Of a stretch of 64,000 bases of DNA, positions 16,211 through 24,324 are shown piece by piece (positions within the stretch are counted from its first letter, which is position 1; each line of letters opens with the position of its first letter). Made by a program: the position numbers and the translations under genes. The stretch comes from Variovorax paradoxus (lineage in GTDB: Bacteria; Pseudomonadota; Gammaproteobacteria; Burkholderiales; Burkholderiaceae_C), in contig NZ_CP091716.1 of the NCBI RefSeq assembly GCF_022009635.1, forward strand, positions 821,001 through 885,000, given 5' to 3'. The notes under the pieces are model-generated. The model did not search any database. It was not told the origin of the DNA and worked only from the letters and a program-made list of their open reading frames with translations.

Positions 16211-17436
16211 ATTCCACCACTTACCCACCGCCTTCCGACGCGAAGGGCCGCCATGCGCATGCGGTGATCCTGGCGATCGTCACGCTCGACGCCATCGGCA
16301 TCAGCTTGGTCATGCCCATCGTGCCGAGCCTGCTGCGCGAGGTCGGCCATACCGGCGATCTCGGCTGGCGCTTCGGCGCCTTTCTCTCGCTCTACGCGCT
16401 GATGCAGTTCCTCTGCGCACCCGTGCTCGGCGCTCTCAGCGACCGCTTCGGCCGCCGGCCGGTGTTGCTCATCTCCGTGGCGGGCTCCGCCATCGATGCG
16501 CTCTTCATGGCCTTCGCGCCGTCGCTGTGGATGCTGTTCCTGGGCCGCGCCATCGCGGGCATGACGGGCGCGAGCACCGCCGTGGCCTCCGCCGCCATTG
16601 CCGACCTCACGCCCGAGAACCAGCGCGCACGCTGGTTCGGTCGCATGGGCGCCTGCTTCGGCCTGGGCTTCATCGCGGGGCCGGCCATCGGCGGCGTGCT
16701 CGGCGACTACGGCGTGCGGCTGCCGTTCGTCGCGGCCGCGGTGCTCAATGGCCTGACCTTCCTCGTCGGCCTGCTGGTGTTGCGCGAGTCGCGACCGCCG
16801 GCGCTCGCGTCGCAGCCCTTCGACCGCGGCGTGCTGCATCCGCTCGCGCCGCTGCGCTGGGCCACCAGCTTTCCGGCGCTGCTGCCCTTGCTCGGCGTGT
16901 TCCTGCTGCTGGTGCTGGTGGGCGAAGTCGCCGGCACGACCTGGGTGATCTACGGCCAGGACCGCTACGCCTGGAACGGCACCATGGTCGGCCTTTCGCT
17001 CGCGGTCTTCGGCCTGCTCCATGCGCTGGTGCAGGGCTTCGTCGCGGGCCCGCTGGTCGAGCGCTGGGGCGAGCGAGCGGCCATCGCCGTCGGCATCATT
17101 GCGGACGGCACGGGCTATGCGCTGATCGCCTTCGCCACGCAGGGCTGGATGGCGATCGCCATGCTGCCGCTGCTGTGCATGGGCGGCGTCTGCGCGCCCG
17201 CGCTGCAGGCGACGCTGTCGGCGCGCGTGGGCCAGGCGCAGCAGGGCCGGCTGCAGGGCGTGCTCGCGAGCATCACCAGTCTGGCGGCGGTGTTCGGCCC
17301 GCTGCTCATCAGCCCGCTCTACTTCGCGTTCCGCACGCGCTTTCCGGGCATCGTGTGGCTGGCTGGGGCTTCGCTCTATCTGCTGTGCCTGCCGGTGCTG
17401 CTGCGCAGGACGGGAAGAACCGGCGCGCAGGGCTGA
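16204..17436 (+). CDS. TetA-like MFS drug efflux transporter
   Basis: A 410-residue, 12-helix major facilitator of the TCR/Tet group. It has the drug/H+ antiporter motif GALSDRFGRRPVLL after helix 2, the TetA-like N-terminal helix VTLDAIGISLVMPIVPSLLREV and motif C (GLGFIAGPAIGGVLGD). It would export tetracycline or a similar drug in exchange for protons. Expression is probably controlled by the divergent TetR through the two operators. The ATG at 16204 lies within operator 2; GTG at 16264 is an alternative start that lines up with the usual TetA N-terminus. Substrate is inferred from family and context. Confidence 0.88.
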   Translation: MINSTTYPPPSDAKGRHAHAVILAIVTLDAIGISLVMPIVPSLLREVGHTGDLGWRFGAFLSLYALMQFLCAPVLGALSDRFGRRPVLLISVAGSAIDALFMAFAPSLWMLFLGRAIAGMTGASTAVASAAIADLTPENQRARWFGRMGACFGLGFIAGPAIGGVLGDYGVRLPFVAAAVLNGLTFLVGLLVLRESRPPALASQPFDRGVLHPLAPLRWATSFPALLPLLGVFLLLVLVGEVAGTTWVIYGQDRYAWNGTMVGLSLAVFGLLHALVQGFVAGPLVERWGERAAIAVGIIADGTGYALIAFATQGWMAIAMLPLLCMGGVCAPALQATLSARVGQAQQGRLQGVLASITSLAAVFGPLLISPLYFAFRTRFPGIVWLAGASLYLLCLPVLLRRTGRTGAQG

Positions 17437-17440
17437 CCGA

Positions 17441-18493
17441 TCACTTCTCTATGGTCTTGTTCCAGCGCGCGTTCCACGCGGGGCGATTGGCGTTGATGCT
17501 TTCCCAGTCGATGGTCACCGCGGTCTTCATCCACTTGTTGATGTCCGCCACCTGCGCCGCGCCTTCGCCCTCGGCGGGGGTCTTGGGGTTGGTCGGGATC
17601 TGCGCGCCGTACTGCAGCACGTTGGCCTGCGCCACCGGGCTCAGCAAGAACTCGGCGAGCTTCTGCGACAGCTCGGGCTCGCTGTTGTTGGCGATCACGC
17701 ACTGGCCCACCATCAGCACCACAGCGCCTTCCTTGGGCGGCGCGTATTCCACCGGAATGCCCTTGGTCTTGAGCGCCGCGACGGCCGTGGGCGTGAGCGG
17801 GAAGATGGCGGCCTCGCCGGTCTGAACCATCTCCGACAGCTTGGCCGAACTCGGGATGTACTCCAGCACGTTCGGCCCGATGGTGGTGGGCCAGGCCTTG
17901 AAACCCGGCTCCACGTTCCTGTCGTTGCCGCCCTGGATGCGGTTGAACATCAGGAAGCCGTGCAGCCCGAAGGACGACGACGACATCGACTGGAACACCA
18001 CCTTGCCCTTGTACTTGGGGTCGGCCAGGTCCATCCACGAGGTGGGCGGCGCCCAGCCCTTTTCCTTGAACATCTTGGCGTTGTAGGCCAGGCCGGTCAT
18101 GCCCAGGCTCACGCCGCTGGCCATGTCGTCCTTGAAGCGTGCGGCGGGATAGATCTCACTGAGCGACTGGCTGGGCTTCTGCTTCTGGCACAGGCCCATG
18201 CCGATGGCACGCACCATGACGCCGTCGTCCAGGAACATCACGTGCATCTGCGGCTTGTCCTTGTTGGCCTGCGCCTTCGCGAGGATGTCGGACGAGGTGC
18301 CGGGCACCACCACCACCTTCGCGCCGTAGGCTTTCTCGAAGGCCGGGAACACGTACTGCGTGTACGCCTTCTCCATGGTGCCGCCGTTCATGCCGATGTA
18401 GATGGTCTTGGTCTGCGCGCCGGCGGTGCCGGCGGCCGCGAGCAGCGCGGCCAGGAGAAGGACGGAGGTCGGGGACTTGGCGGTGCGTGACAT
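17441..18493 (-). CDS. Pot-type ABC transporter substrate-binding protein
   Basis: A 350-residue periplasmic protein. The signal peptide ends at about TAGAQ (residues 22-26), followed by a PotD/FbpA-like domain with the mature start KTIYIGMNGGTMEKAY. It is the last gene of a seven-gene leftward operon containing an ATPase, two permeases and three oxidase subunits, so it delivers the substrate that the oxidase degrades. Polyamines are the classical ligands of the family, but amino acids, opines or betaines are also known. The ATG at 18493 is preferred to 18508 because the signal peptide begins MSRTAK. It converges with the efflux gene, 4 bp apart. Confidence 0.9.
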   Translation of the reverse strand: MSRTAKSPTSVLLLAALLAAAGTAGAQTKTIYIGMNGGTMEKAYTQYVFPAFEKAYGAKVVVVPGTSSDILAKAQANKDKPQMHVMFLDDGVMVRAIGMGLCQKQKPSQSLSEIYPAARFKDDMASGVSLGMTGLAYNAKMFKEKGWAPPTSWMDLADPKYKGKVVFQSMSSSSFGLHGFLMFNRIQGGNDRNVEPGFKAWPTTIGPNVLEYIPSSAKLSEMVQTGEAAIFPLTPTAVAALKTKGIPVEYAPPKEGAVVLMVGQCVIANNSEPELSQKLAEFLLSPVAQANVLQYGAQIPTNPKTPAEGEGAAQVADINKWMKTAVTIDWESINANRPAWNARWNKTIEK

Positions 18494-18514
18494 GGTGATG
18501 CTCTCCAATCAGGT

Positions 18515-19678
18515 TCAGGTGGGGGAAGCTGCAAGGGACGGGGAAACGGGTGCTTCGTCGAAGCGCTCGATGGCGAAGGCGTCGATGGGCGTGTCGCTGC
18601 GCCCGTCGCGCGCCAGTTCGGCCAGCACTTCGCCGGCGGCCGGGCCGATCTGGAAGCCCGCGCCCGAGAAGCCGAAGCCGTGGAACAGGCCGGGCGTGGT
18701 GCGGCTCGCGCCGAGCACCGGCTGGCGGTCGGGCAGGTAGCCCTCGGTGCCGCCCCAGGTGCGGATGATGTGCGCATGGCGCAGGGCCGGCAGCAGCTCC
18801 ACCGCCTGCGCCGCGAGCGTGGCGATGCCGTCGCGCTCGGCGCGCGCGCGGTCGGCATCGAGCGTGATGCCGGTGCCGCCGCCGAGCACGAGGTTGCCGC
18901 GCTCCACCTGCCGGCAGTAGATGCCGCCGCCCTCGACGCCGAGGCTCCATGTCATGAAGCGCGGCACCGGCTCGGTCACCGCCATCAGGGGGCTGCGCGC
19001 GGACAAGGGCGGCATCTCCCCGAACTGGCCGGCGATGGCGCTGGCCCAGGCGCCCGCGCAGTTGAGCAGCACCGGTGCCTGCACTTCGAGCGTGCCGTCC
19101 GCATGGGTCGAGCGCACCGTGAACAGCGCGCCGTCGTGCGCCACCTCGTCGACCTTGTGGCGCTCGAAGACCTGCGCGCCAGCGCGGGCCGCCGCCAGCG
19201 CGAAGGCCGGCGACACCAGGCGCGGGTTGGCCTGTCCGTCCTCGATGCACAGCGAGCCGCCCACGGCGCGCGTGCCGAGCCAGGGGCATTGCGCGCGCAG
19301 CCGCGCGGCGGAGATCAGCTCCAGACCCAGGTCGAAGTCGCTGCTGAGTGCGCGATAACGCTCCAGCGAGGCCATGTCGGCCTCGCTGCGCGCGATCTTG
19401 AAATGGCCCGAACGCAGGTATTCGCCGTCGGTGCCCAGCAGCTCGGGCAGCCGGCCCCAGATGCGGTGCGCACGCTGCGCCAGCGGCAGCTGGCTCACCG
19501 GCCGGCCCTGGCGCCGCACGCCGCCGAAGTTCACGCCGCTGGAACGCGAACCGCAGAAGTCGCGCTCCAGCAGCACCACGTCGATGCCCATGTGCCGCAG
19601 CGCCAGCGCGGCGGAAGAACCGACGATACCGCCGCCGACGATGGCGACCTCGGTCTGCAGTTTCCTGATGCCGCTCAT
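18515..19678 (-). CDS. FAD-dependent oxidoreductase, DAO family (OoxB/HcnC-like beta subunit)
   Basis: A 387-residue D-amino-acid-oxidase-type flavoprotein. The FAD motif is VAIVGGGIVGSSAALAL (about residues 10-26), the flavin-near segment SSGVNFGGVRRQGRP, and the C-terminal FAD loop HGFGFSGAGFQIGPAAGEV. It is the catalytic subunit of a heterotrimeric dehydrogenase with the two iron-sulfur subunits encoded just upstream, as in octopine/nopaline oxidase, hydrogen cyanide synthase or proline dehydrogenase complexes. Its start overlaps the previous stop (ATGA). The substrate is an amine or imino/amino acid imported by the same operon's ABC system. Confidence 0.9.
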   Translation of the reverse strand: MSGIRKLQTEVAIVGGGIVGSSAALALRHMGIDVVLLERDFCGSRSSGVNFGGVRRQGRPVSQLPLAQRAHRIWGRLPELLGTDGEYLRSGHFKIARSEADMASLERYRALSSDFDLGLELISAARLRAQCPWLGTRAVGGSLCIEDGQANPRLVSPAFALAAARAGAQVFERHKVDEVAHDGALFTVRSTHADGTLEVQAPVLLNCAGAWASAIAGQFGEMPPLSARSPLMAVTEPVPRFMTWSLGVEGGGIYCRQVERGNLVLGGGTGITLDADRARAERDGIATLAAQAVELLPALRHAHIIRTWGGTEGYLPDRQPVLGASRTTPGLFHGFGFSGAGFQIGPAAGEVLAELARDGRSDTPIDAFAIERFDEAPVSPSLAASPT

Positions 19679-21072
19679 GCGCCGCCCCCTTCGGCTGGCG
19701 CGAGCCAGATCGGGATCGGCTTGATCGGCGCCTGCCCGCGCAGCCGGCCGACCTGCTGCAGCGGCTGCTGCGTGGCATGCGCGAGGATTTCGGCCGCGGC
19801 CACGCCGCACATGCGGCCCTGGCAGCGGCCCATGCCGACGCGCGACAAGGCCTTCAGCCGGTTCAGTTCGCTGGCGCCGGCTTCGGCGATCGTCTGGCGC
19901 AGGCTGCCGGCCGTCACGTTCTCGCAGCGGCAGATCACGAGATCGTCGGGCGCATGCGCGGCCCAGTCATCGGGCACGGGGAAGGCGCGCTCCAGGCCGT
20001 GGCGAAAGCCGGTGATCCGGTCGAGCTTGCGTTCGAGTTCGGCGGCGCGCGCGGTGTCGACCGCCACGCCGTTGTCCGCGAGCAGCGCCAGCGCCGCGCG
20101 TTCGCCGGCCCACTCGGCCGCATCCGCGCCCATGATGCCGGCGCCATCGCCCGCGAGGTACACGCCCTCGACGCTCGCGCGGCCCGCCGCGTCGCGCACC
20201 GGCAGGTGTGCCCGGTGTAGCGGCGCGTAGTCGAAGCGGCAGCCGAGCAGGTCGGCTAGTTGCGTCTCGGAGCGCAGCGCGTAGCCGAAGCCCACGGCAT
20301 CGCAGTCCAGCGTGCGTTCCTCGCCGCCGTCCTGCCATGCCACGCCGGTCACGCGGCCCTGCGCCTCGTCGCCCAGCACGCGCAGCGGTCGCACGCCGCC
20401 GTGCAGCGCAATGCCGTGCGCGCGCAGCCAGCCGACGTAGTACACGCCCTTGGCGAACACCGTCGGCTGCGCCAGCATCGCGGGCGTGGCGGCAAGCTGG
20501 TCGGCCAGGCGCGCGGTGTCGAGCACCGCCGCCACCCGCACGCCGGCCTTCGCATACTGGTACGCCACCAGGTACAGCAGCGGCCCGGTGCCCATGAACA
20601 CCACGCGCCGGCCGATGGCGCAGCCCTGGAACTTCAGCGCCACCTGCGCCCCGCCCAGCGTGTACACGCCCGGCAGCGTCCAGCCCGGCACCGGCAGCAC
20701 GCGGTCGGTGGCGCCGGTCGCCACGATCAGATGGCTGTAGGGCACGCGGCTGGTGCCGCGCGTCGGGTTGTGCAGCACGTCGAGTTGATGGTCTTGCGCG
20801 TTCCACACCAGGCTGTCGGGGCGGTGCTCGATGCGGCCCTGCAGCGCGTCGAAGGCCTGGTGCAGCGCGTCGGCGCGCTTCGACTCGAAGCCGTAGAGCG
20901 TTCGCGCGGTTCGCTGCGCGAGGACTGCGGGCGGACGCCGGTAGATCTGCCCGCCGGCGCGCGGCGCCTCGTCGATCACCACCGGCCGCAGCCCGTGCGC
21001 CACCAGCGTCTGCGCCGCGCGCACGCCGGCCGGGCCGGCGCCGACGATCACGGGGCGGAGCGTGGCCGTCAT
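19675..21072 (-). CDS. FAD/NAD(P) oxidoreductase with BFD 2Fe-2S domain (OoxA/HcnB-like alpha subunit)
   Basis: A 465-residue subunit with two nucleotide folds: VIVGAGPAGVRAAQTL at the N-terminus and VVFMGTGPLLYLVAYQYAKAG near residue 150. A C-terminal BFD-like [2Fe-2S] module (about 380-435) has CRCENVT and GRCQGRMCG supplying four Cys. It passes electrons from the DAO subunit toward the respiratory chain. It overlaps both neighbours by 4 bp (21069-21072 and 19675-19678), showing a tightly coupled complex. The HcnB name alone would mislead: glycine-to-cyanide activity is not implied. Confidence 0.9.
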   Translation of the reverse strand: MTATLRPVIVGAGPAGVRAAQTLVAHGLRPVVIDEAPRAGGQIYRRPPAVLAQRTARTLYGFESKRADALHQAFDALQGRIEHRPDSLVWNAQDHQLDVLHNPTRGTSRVPYSHLIVATGATDRVLPVPGWTLPGVYTLGGAQVALKFQGCAIGRRVVFMGTGPLLYLVAYQYAKAGVRVAAVLDTARLADQLAATPAMLAQPTVFAKGVYYVGWLRAHGIALHGGVRPLRVLGDEAQGRVTGVAWQDGGEERTLDCDAVGFGYALRSETQLADLLGCRFDYAPLHRAHLPVRDAAGRASVEGVYLAGDGAGIMGADAAEWAGERAALALLADNGVAVDTARAAELERKLDRITGFRHGLERAFPVPDDWAAHAPDDLVICRCENVTAGSLRQTIAEAGASELNRLKALSRVGMGRCQGRMCGVAAAEILAHATQQPLQQVGRLRGQAPIKPIPIWLAPAEGGGA

Positions 21073-21374
21073 GCGCCGTTCCTTCCGGTCACGAGCGCCA
21101 TGCCGGGCGCGATGAAGGTGGAGCAGGCGCGCAGCCGCTCGCCGTCGTCCTTTGAAATCCAGCAGTCCTGGCAGGCGCCCATCATGCAGAAGCCCGCGCG
21201 CGGCAGGCCGCTGAATTCGTTGCGGCGCAGCTGGCCGCATTGGGTGAGCACGGCGGTCAGCACGGTGTCGCCGGCCAGCGCGCTGGCGGGGGCACCGTCG
21301 AGCGTGAAGTGCACGGCCTCGCGGCCGGCCTGTTCGGCCACGCGATGCAACAAGGCGGATGAAGGCTTCGTCAT
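21069..21374 (-). CDS. Small 2Fe-2S ferredoxin-like subunit (OoxC/HcnA-like gamma)
   Basis: A 101-residue protein with a plant-type [2Fe-2S] ferredoxin fold. The cluster Cys lie in GFCMMGACQDCW and, later, RACSTF. It forms the third subunit of the oxidase encoded with the two flavoproteins downstream. The gene begins 3 bp after the second permease gene and overlaps the alpha-subunit gene by 4 bp. Length is standard for HcnA-like subunits. Confidence 0.9.
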   Translation of the reverse strand: MTKPSSALLHRVAEQAGREAVHFTLDGAPASALAGDTVLTAVLTQCGQLRRNEFSGLPRAGFCMMGACQDCWISKDDGERLRACSTFIAPGMALVTGRNGA

Positions 21375-21377
21375 TTC

Positions 21378-22172
21378 TTATCTGCGTCCCACCAGCACGC
21401 GGTCCAGGCCGTAGATGCGGTCCAGCAGCACCATCGCGCAGGCCGTCACGGCCACCATCAGCGCCGAAACCGCCGCCATCAGCGGATCGATCGATTCGGT
21501 CGCGTACATGTACATGCGCACCGGCAGCGTCACCGTGCTCGGCGCGGTCACGAAGATCGACATCGTCACTTCGTCGAAGCTGTTGATGAAGGCCAGCATC
21601 CAGCCGCCCGTGACGCCCGGCAGGATCATCGGCAGCGTGATGCGCCGGAACACCGTGGCCTGGCTCGCGCCAAGCGACAGCGCGGCCTGCTCGGCGCTGC
21701 GGTCGAAGCCCACCAGCGCCGCCACCACGAGGCGCAGCGTGTAGGGCGTGACGATGAGCGCATGCGCCATCACCAGCCAGCCGAAACTGCCGGTGCCGCC
21801 CACCAGCGCGAACAGCCGCAGCAGCGCCACGCCCAGCACCAGGTGCGGCACGATCAGCGGCGACAGGAACAGGCCGTTGAGGAAGTCGCGCCCTGCAAAC
21901 TCGTAGCGCGTGATCGCCATGCCGGCCGGCACCGCGAGCAGCGTCGCGATGGTGGCCGAGCTGAGCGCCAGCCACAGGCTGTTCCAGAACGACTGCATGA
22001 AGTCGGGGTGCGCGAACACCGCCTCGAACCAGCGCAGCGAGAAGCGCGTGGTCGGGATGGTCAGCGTGTTCTCGGGCGTGAACGCCACGATGCACACCAC
22101 CACCAGCGGCGCCAGCATGAAGACGATGACGAGCGCGTTGAACGCGAGGGCGATGGGGCCGTTCTTGTTCAT
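21378..22172 (-). CDS. ABC transporter permease, PotC type
   Basis: A 264-residue inner-membrane permease with six predicted helices. The EAA loop LGASQATVFRRITLPMILPG (about residues 165-184) contacts the ATPase. It pairs with the PotB-type permease encoded 4 bp upstream. Together with the ATPase and binding protein it imports the substrate of the oxidase encoded downstream. Confidence 0.92.
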   Translation of the reverse strand: MNKNGPIALAFNALVIVFMLAPLVVVCIVAFTPENTLTIPTTRFSLRWFEAVFAHPDFMQSFWNSLWLALSSATIATLLAVPAGMAITRYEFAGRDFLNGLFLSPLIVPHLVLGVALLRLFALVGGTGSFGWLVMAHALIVTPYTLRLVVAALVGFDRSAEQAALSLGASQATVFRRITLPMILPGVTGGWMLAFINSFDEVTMSIFVTAPSTVTLPVRMYMYATESIDPLMAAVSALMVAVTACAMVLLDRIYGLDRVLVGRR

Positions 22173-22176
22173 GGTG

Positions 22177-23037
22177 TTACCCCAAGGCCTTTTTGTATCG
22201 GCCTTCGACCAGACGGTTGTAGCTCAGCATGACCACCAGGTTCGCCACCAGCAGAACCAATGCCACGGCCGCGCCCAGCGGCCAGTTGAGTTCGCTCAGG
22301 TATTCGTCGTAGACGATGGTCGCGACCATCTTCAGCCGCCGCCCGCCCAGCAGCCCCGGGATGGCGAACGAGCTCGCGGCCAGGCCGAACACGAGCAGGC
22401 TGCCCGAGAGAATGCCCGGCATCACCTGCGGCAGCACGATGCGTCGCAGCGTGGTGAAGGGCGTGGCGTTGAGCGAGAGCGCTGCGTTCTCCACGCCCGG
22501 GTCGAGCTTCTGCAGCGATGTCCACACCGGGATCACCATGAAGGGCAGCATCACATGCACCAGCGCGATGACCACGGCGGCGTTGGTGTAGAGGATCTTC
22601 ACCGGCCCGATGCCCACGAGCCGCAGCAGCGCGTTCACCGCGCCCTCGGGGCCCAGCAGCATGCTCCAGCCGAAGGCCCGCACCACCACCGACACCAGCA
22701 GCGGCGCCAGCACCACCAGCAGCAGCGCCGAACGCCAGGGGTTGCGCATGCGGCTGAGCACATAGGCCTCGGGCGCGCCGACGAGCACGCAAATGAGCGT
22801 GACCAGCGCCGAGACCCAGAAGGTGCGCCAGAAGATGCCGAGGTAGTACGAATCGGAGAACACCAGCGCGTAGTGCGCGAGCGTGAATTCGCCCGACTTG
22901 GGGCCGGTGGCCGGGTCGTACACGTTGAACGACAGCACGGCCGTGAGCGCGAGCGGCACCAGCAGCAGCGCGGTGAACAGCACCAGCGCGGGGCCGGAGA
23001 GCCACCACGGGGTGGCCTTGCTTTTCGAAGTGCTCAT
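22177..23037 (-). CDS. ABC transporter permease, PotB type
   Basis: A 286-residue inner-membrane permease with six helices. The N-terminal helix WLSGPALVLFTALLLVPLAL is followed by a long periplasmic loop (FNVYDPATGPKSGEFTLAHY), and the EAA loop is SLNATPFTTLRRIVLPQVMPG with its Gly near residue 205. Its ATG overlaps the ATPase stop by 4 bp. This is the first of two permeases in the order ATPase, PotB, PotC, oxidase subunits, binding protein. Confidence 0.92.
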   Translation of the reverse strand: MSTSKSKATPWWLSGPALVLFTALLLVPLALTAVLSFNVYDPATGPKSGEFTLAHYALVFSDSYYLGIFWRTFWVSALVTLICVLVGAPEAYVLSRMRNPWRSALLLVVLAPLLVSVVVRAFGWSMLLGPEGAVNALLRLVGIGPVKILYTNAAVVIALVHVMLPFMVIPVWTSLQKLDPGVENAALSLNATPFTTLRRIVLPQVMPGILSGSLLVFGLAASSFAIPGLLGGRRLKMVATIVYDEYLSELNWPLGAAVALVLLVANLVVMLSYNRLVEGRYKKALG

Positions 23038-24107
23038 GCCGCGACGGCCTTTTCTTCCACGGGCAGCAGCCGCATGCAGTGCGCCGGCCAGTCGATGCCG
23101 GTGCGGCTGCCTTCTTCCAGCGCGTCGCGCCCGTCGTTGGGGCTCAGCACCGTGAGGTCGCCGACCGGCGTGGCGATGCGGTAGAGCCACTGGCTGCCGA
23201 GGAAGAAGCGCTCCTGCACCTCGCCGTCGATGCGGCCCCGGCCTGTTGGCACCAGCTGCAGTTTTTCGGGCCGCACGCTCAGCAGCGCGGCTGTGTCGAC
23301 GCGAAAGCCGGTGTCGTCCACGTCGAGCGACAGCGCGCCGACCTCCACGCAGGTGCGCGCGGCGCCGCTGCCGGACACGCGGCAGTCGAGCAGGTTGGCC
23401 TTGCCCACGAAGGTGGAAATGAAGCGCGTGCTCGGGTGCTCGTACACCCGCTGCGGATGGTCGATCTGCGTGGCGCAGCCGCCTTCCATCACCACCACGC
23501 GGTCGCTGATCGACATGGCCTCGCTCTGGTCGTGCGTGACCATCACCGTGGTGGTGCCGACCTTGCGCTGGATCTGGCGCAGCTCGAACTGCATCTCCTC
23601 GCGCAGCTTGGCGTCGAGGTTGGACAGGGGCTCGTCCAGCAGCAGCACCGGCGGCTCGATGACGAGCGCGCGCGCCAGCGCCACGCGCTGCCGCTGGCCG
23701 CCCGACAGCTCGCGCGGATAGCGCGCGGCGTGCGCTTCCAGGTGCACCAGCGCCAGCGCCTGCTTCACCCGTTCGGTGCGTTCGGCCTTGGGCATCTTGC
23801 GCATCTCCAGGCCGAAGCTCACGTTGTCGGCCACCGTCATGTGCGGGAAGAGGGCGTAGGTCTGGAACACGATGCCCAGCCCGCGCGTGTTGGCCTTGGC
23901 ATGCGTGATGTCCTTGCCCGCGAGTTCGATGCGGCCGCTGCTCACGGCCTCGAAGCCCGCGATCATCTGCAGCGTGGTCGTCTTGCCGCAGCCCGAGGGG
24001 CCGAGCAGCGAAACGAACTCGCCCTTTTCCACCGCCAGGTTCATGGCCGACACCGCGCGGGTGGCGCCGTAGAACTTGGTCACGTCGGTGAGCCGGAGGA
24101 ATGACAT
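23034..24107 (-). CDS. ABC transporter ATP-binding protein, PotA type
   Basis: A 357-residue ATPase. Walker A is LLGPSGCGKTTTLQ (about residue 36), the Q-loop is GIVFQTYALFPHM, the signature is RELSGGQRQRVALARAL, Walker B is VLLLDEPLSNLDAKL, and the switch is MVTHDQSEAMS. A C-terminal TOBE regulatory region (about 275-350) is present. It is the first gene of the seven-gene operon. The start at 24107 (MSFLRLTDV) is chosen over an upstream Met at 24170 because it matches the family start. The divergent IclR gene begins 217 bp away. Confidence 0.95.
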   Translation of the reverse strand: MSFLRLTDVTKFYGATRAVSAMNLAVEKGEFVSLLGPSGCGKTTTLQMIAGFEAVSSGRIELAGKDITHAKANTRGLGIVFQTYALFPHMTVADNVSFGLEMRKMPKAERTERVKQALALVHLEAHAARYPRELSGGQRQRVALARALVIEPPVLLLDEPLSNLDAKLREEMQFELRQIQRKVGTTTVMVTHDQSEAMSISDRVVVMEGGCATQIDHPQRVYEHPSTRFISTFVGKANLLDCRVSGSGAARTCVEVGALSLDVDDTGFRVDTAALLSVRPEKLQLVPTGRGRIDGEVQERFFLGSQWLYRIATPVGDLTVLSPNDGRDALEEGSRTGIDWPAHCMRLLPVEEKAVAA

Positions 24108-24233
24108 GGAACAGGCCTTTCTGCGGGGGCGAAAAGATGGCGTCGGGCACCTTGTTTCAGCTTGGTGCATGCCATGGACAGCTTGCTTCTTTCAATTCAC
24201 TCTATTGCAACGATTGCGCCAGATCGCCTCGGG

Positions 24234-24275
24234 TATTCCATTAATCAGAATCTTTCTTCAATTTATTCCATTGAA
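24234..24275. promoter_or_regulatory. AT-rich operator region between Pot/oxidase operon and iclR gene
   Basis: This 217-bp intergenic region is much more AT-rich than its surroundings. It holds a direct repeat TATTCCATT at 24234-24242 and 24264-24272, 30 bp apart, close to three helical turns. An inverted repeat TTCAAT (24257-24262) and ATTGAA (24270-24275) has a 7-bp spacer. These are plausible sites for the divergent IclR regulator. Promoter boxes were not assigned. Confidence 0.5.
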
Positions 24276-24324
24276 TGAAATATCATGGCCAAAAGGCATC
24301 AGTGAAATTCCAAAGGAAGAAGGT

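Noticed and set aside
18515..21374. Hydrogen cyanide synthase HcnABC
   Set aside because: The subunits share the HcnABC architecture, but the same layout serves opine and amino-acid oxidases, and the importer in the operon argues for catabolism.
19675..22095. 806-aa leftward ORF as one fused protein
   Set aside because: The part upstream of 21072 is off-frame over the ferredoxin-like and permease genes; the real start overlaps the ferredoxin-like stop by ATGA.
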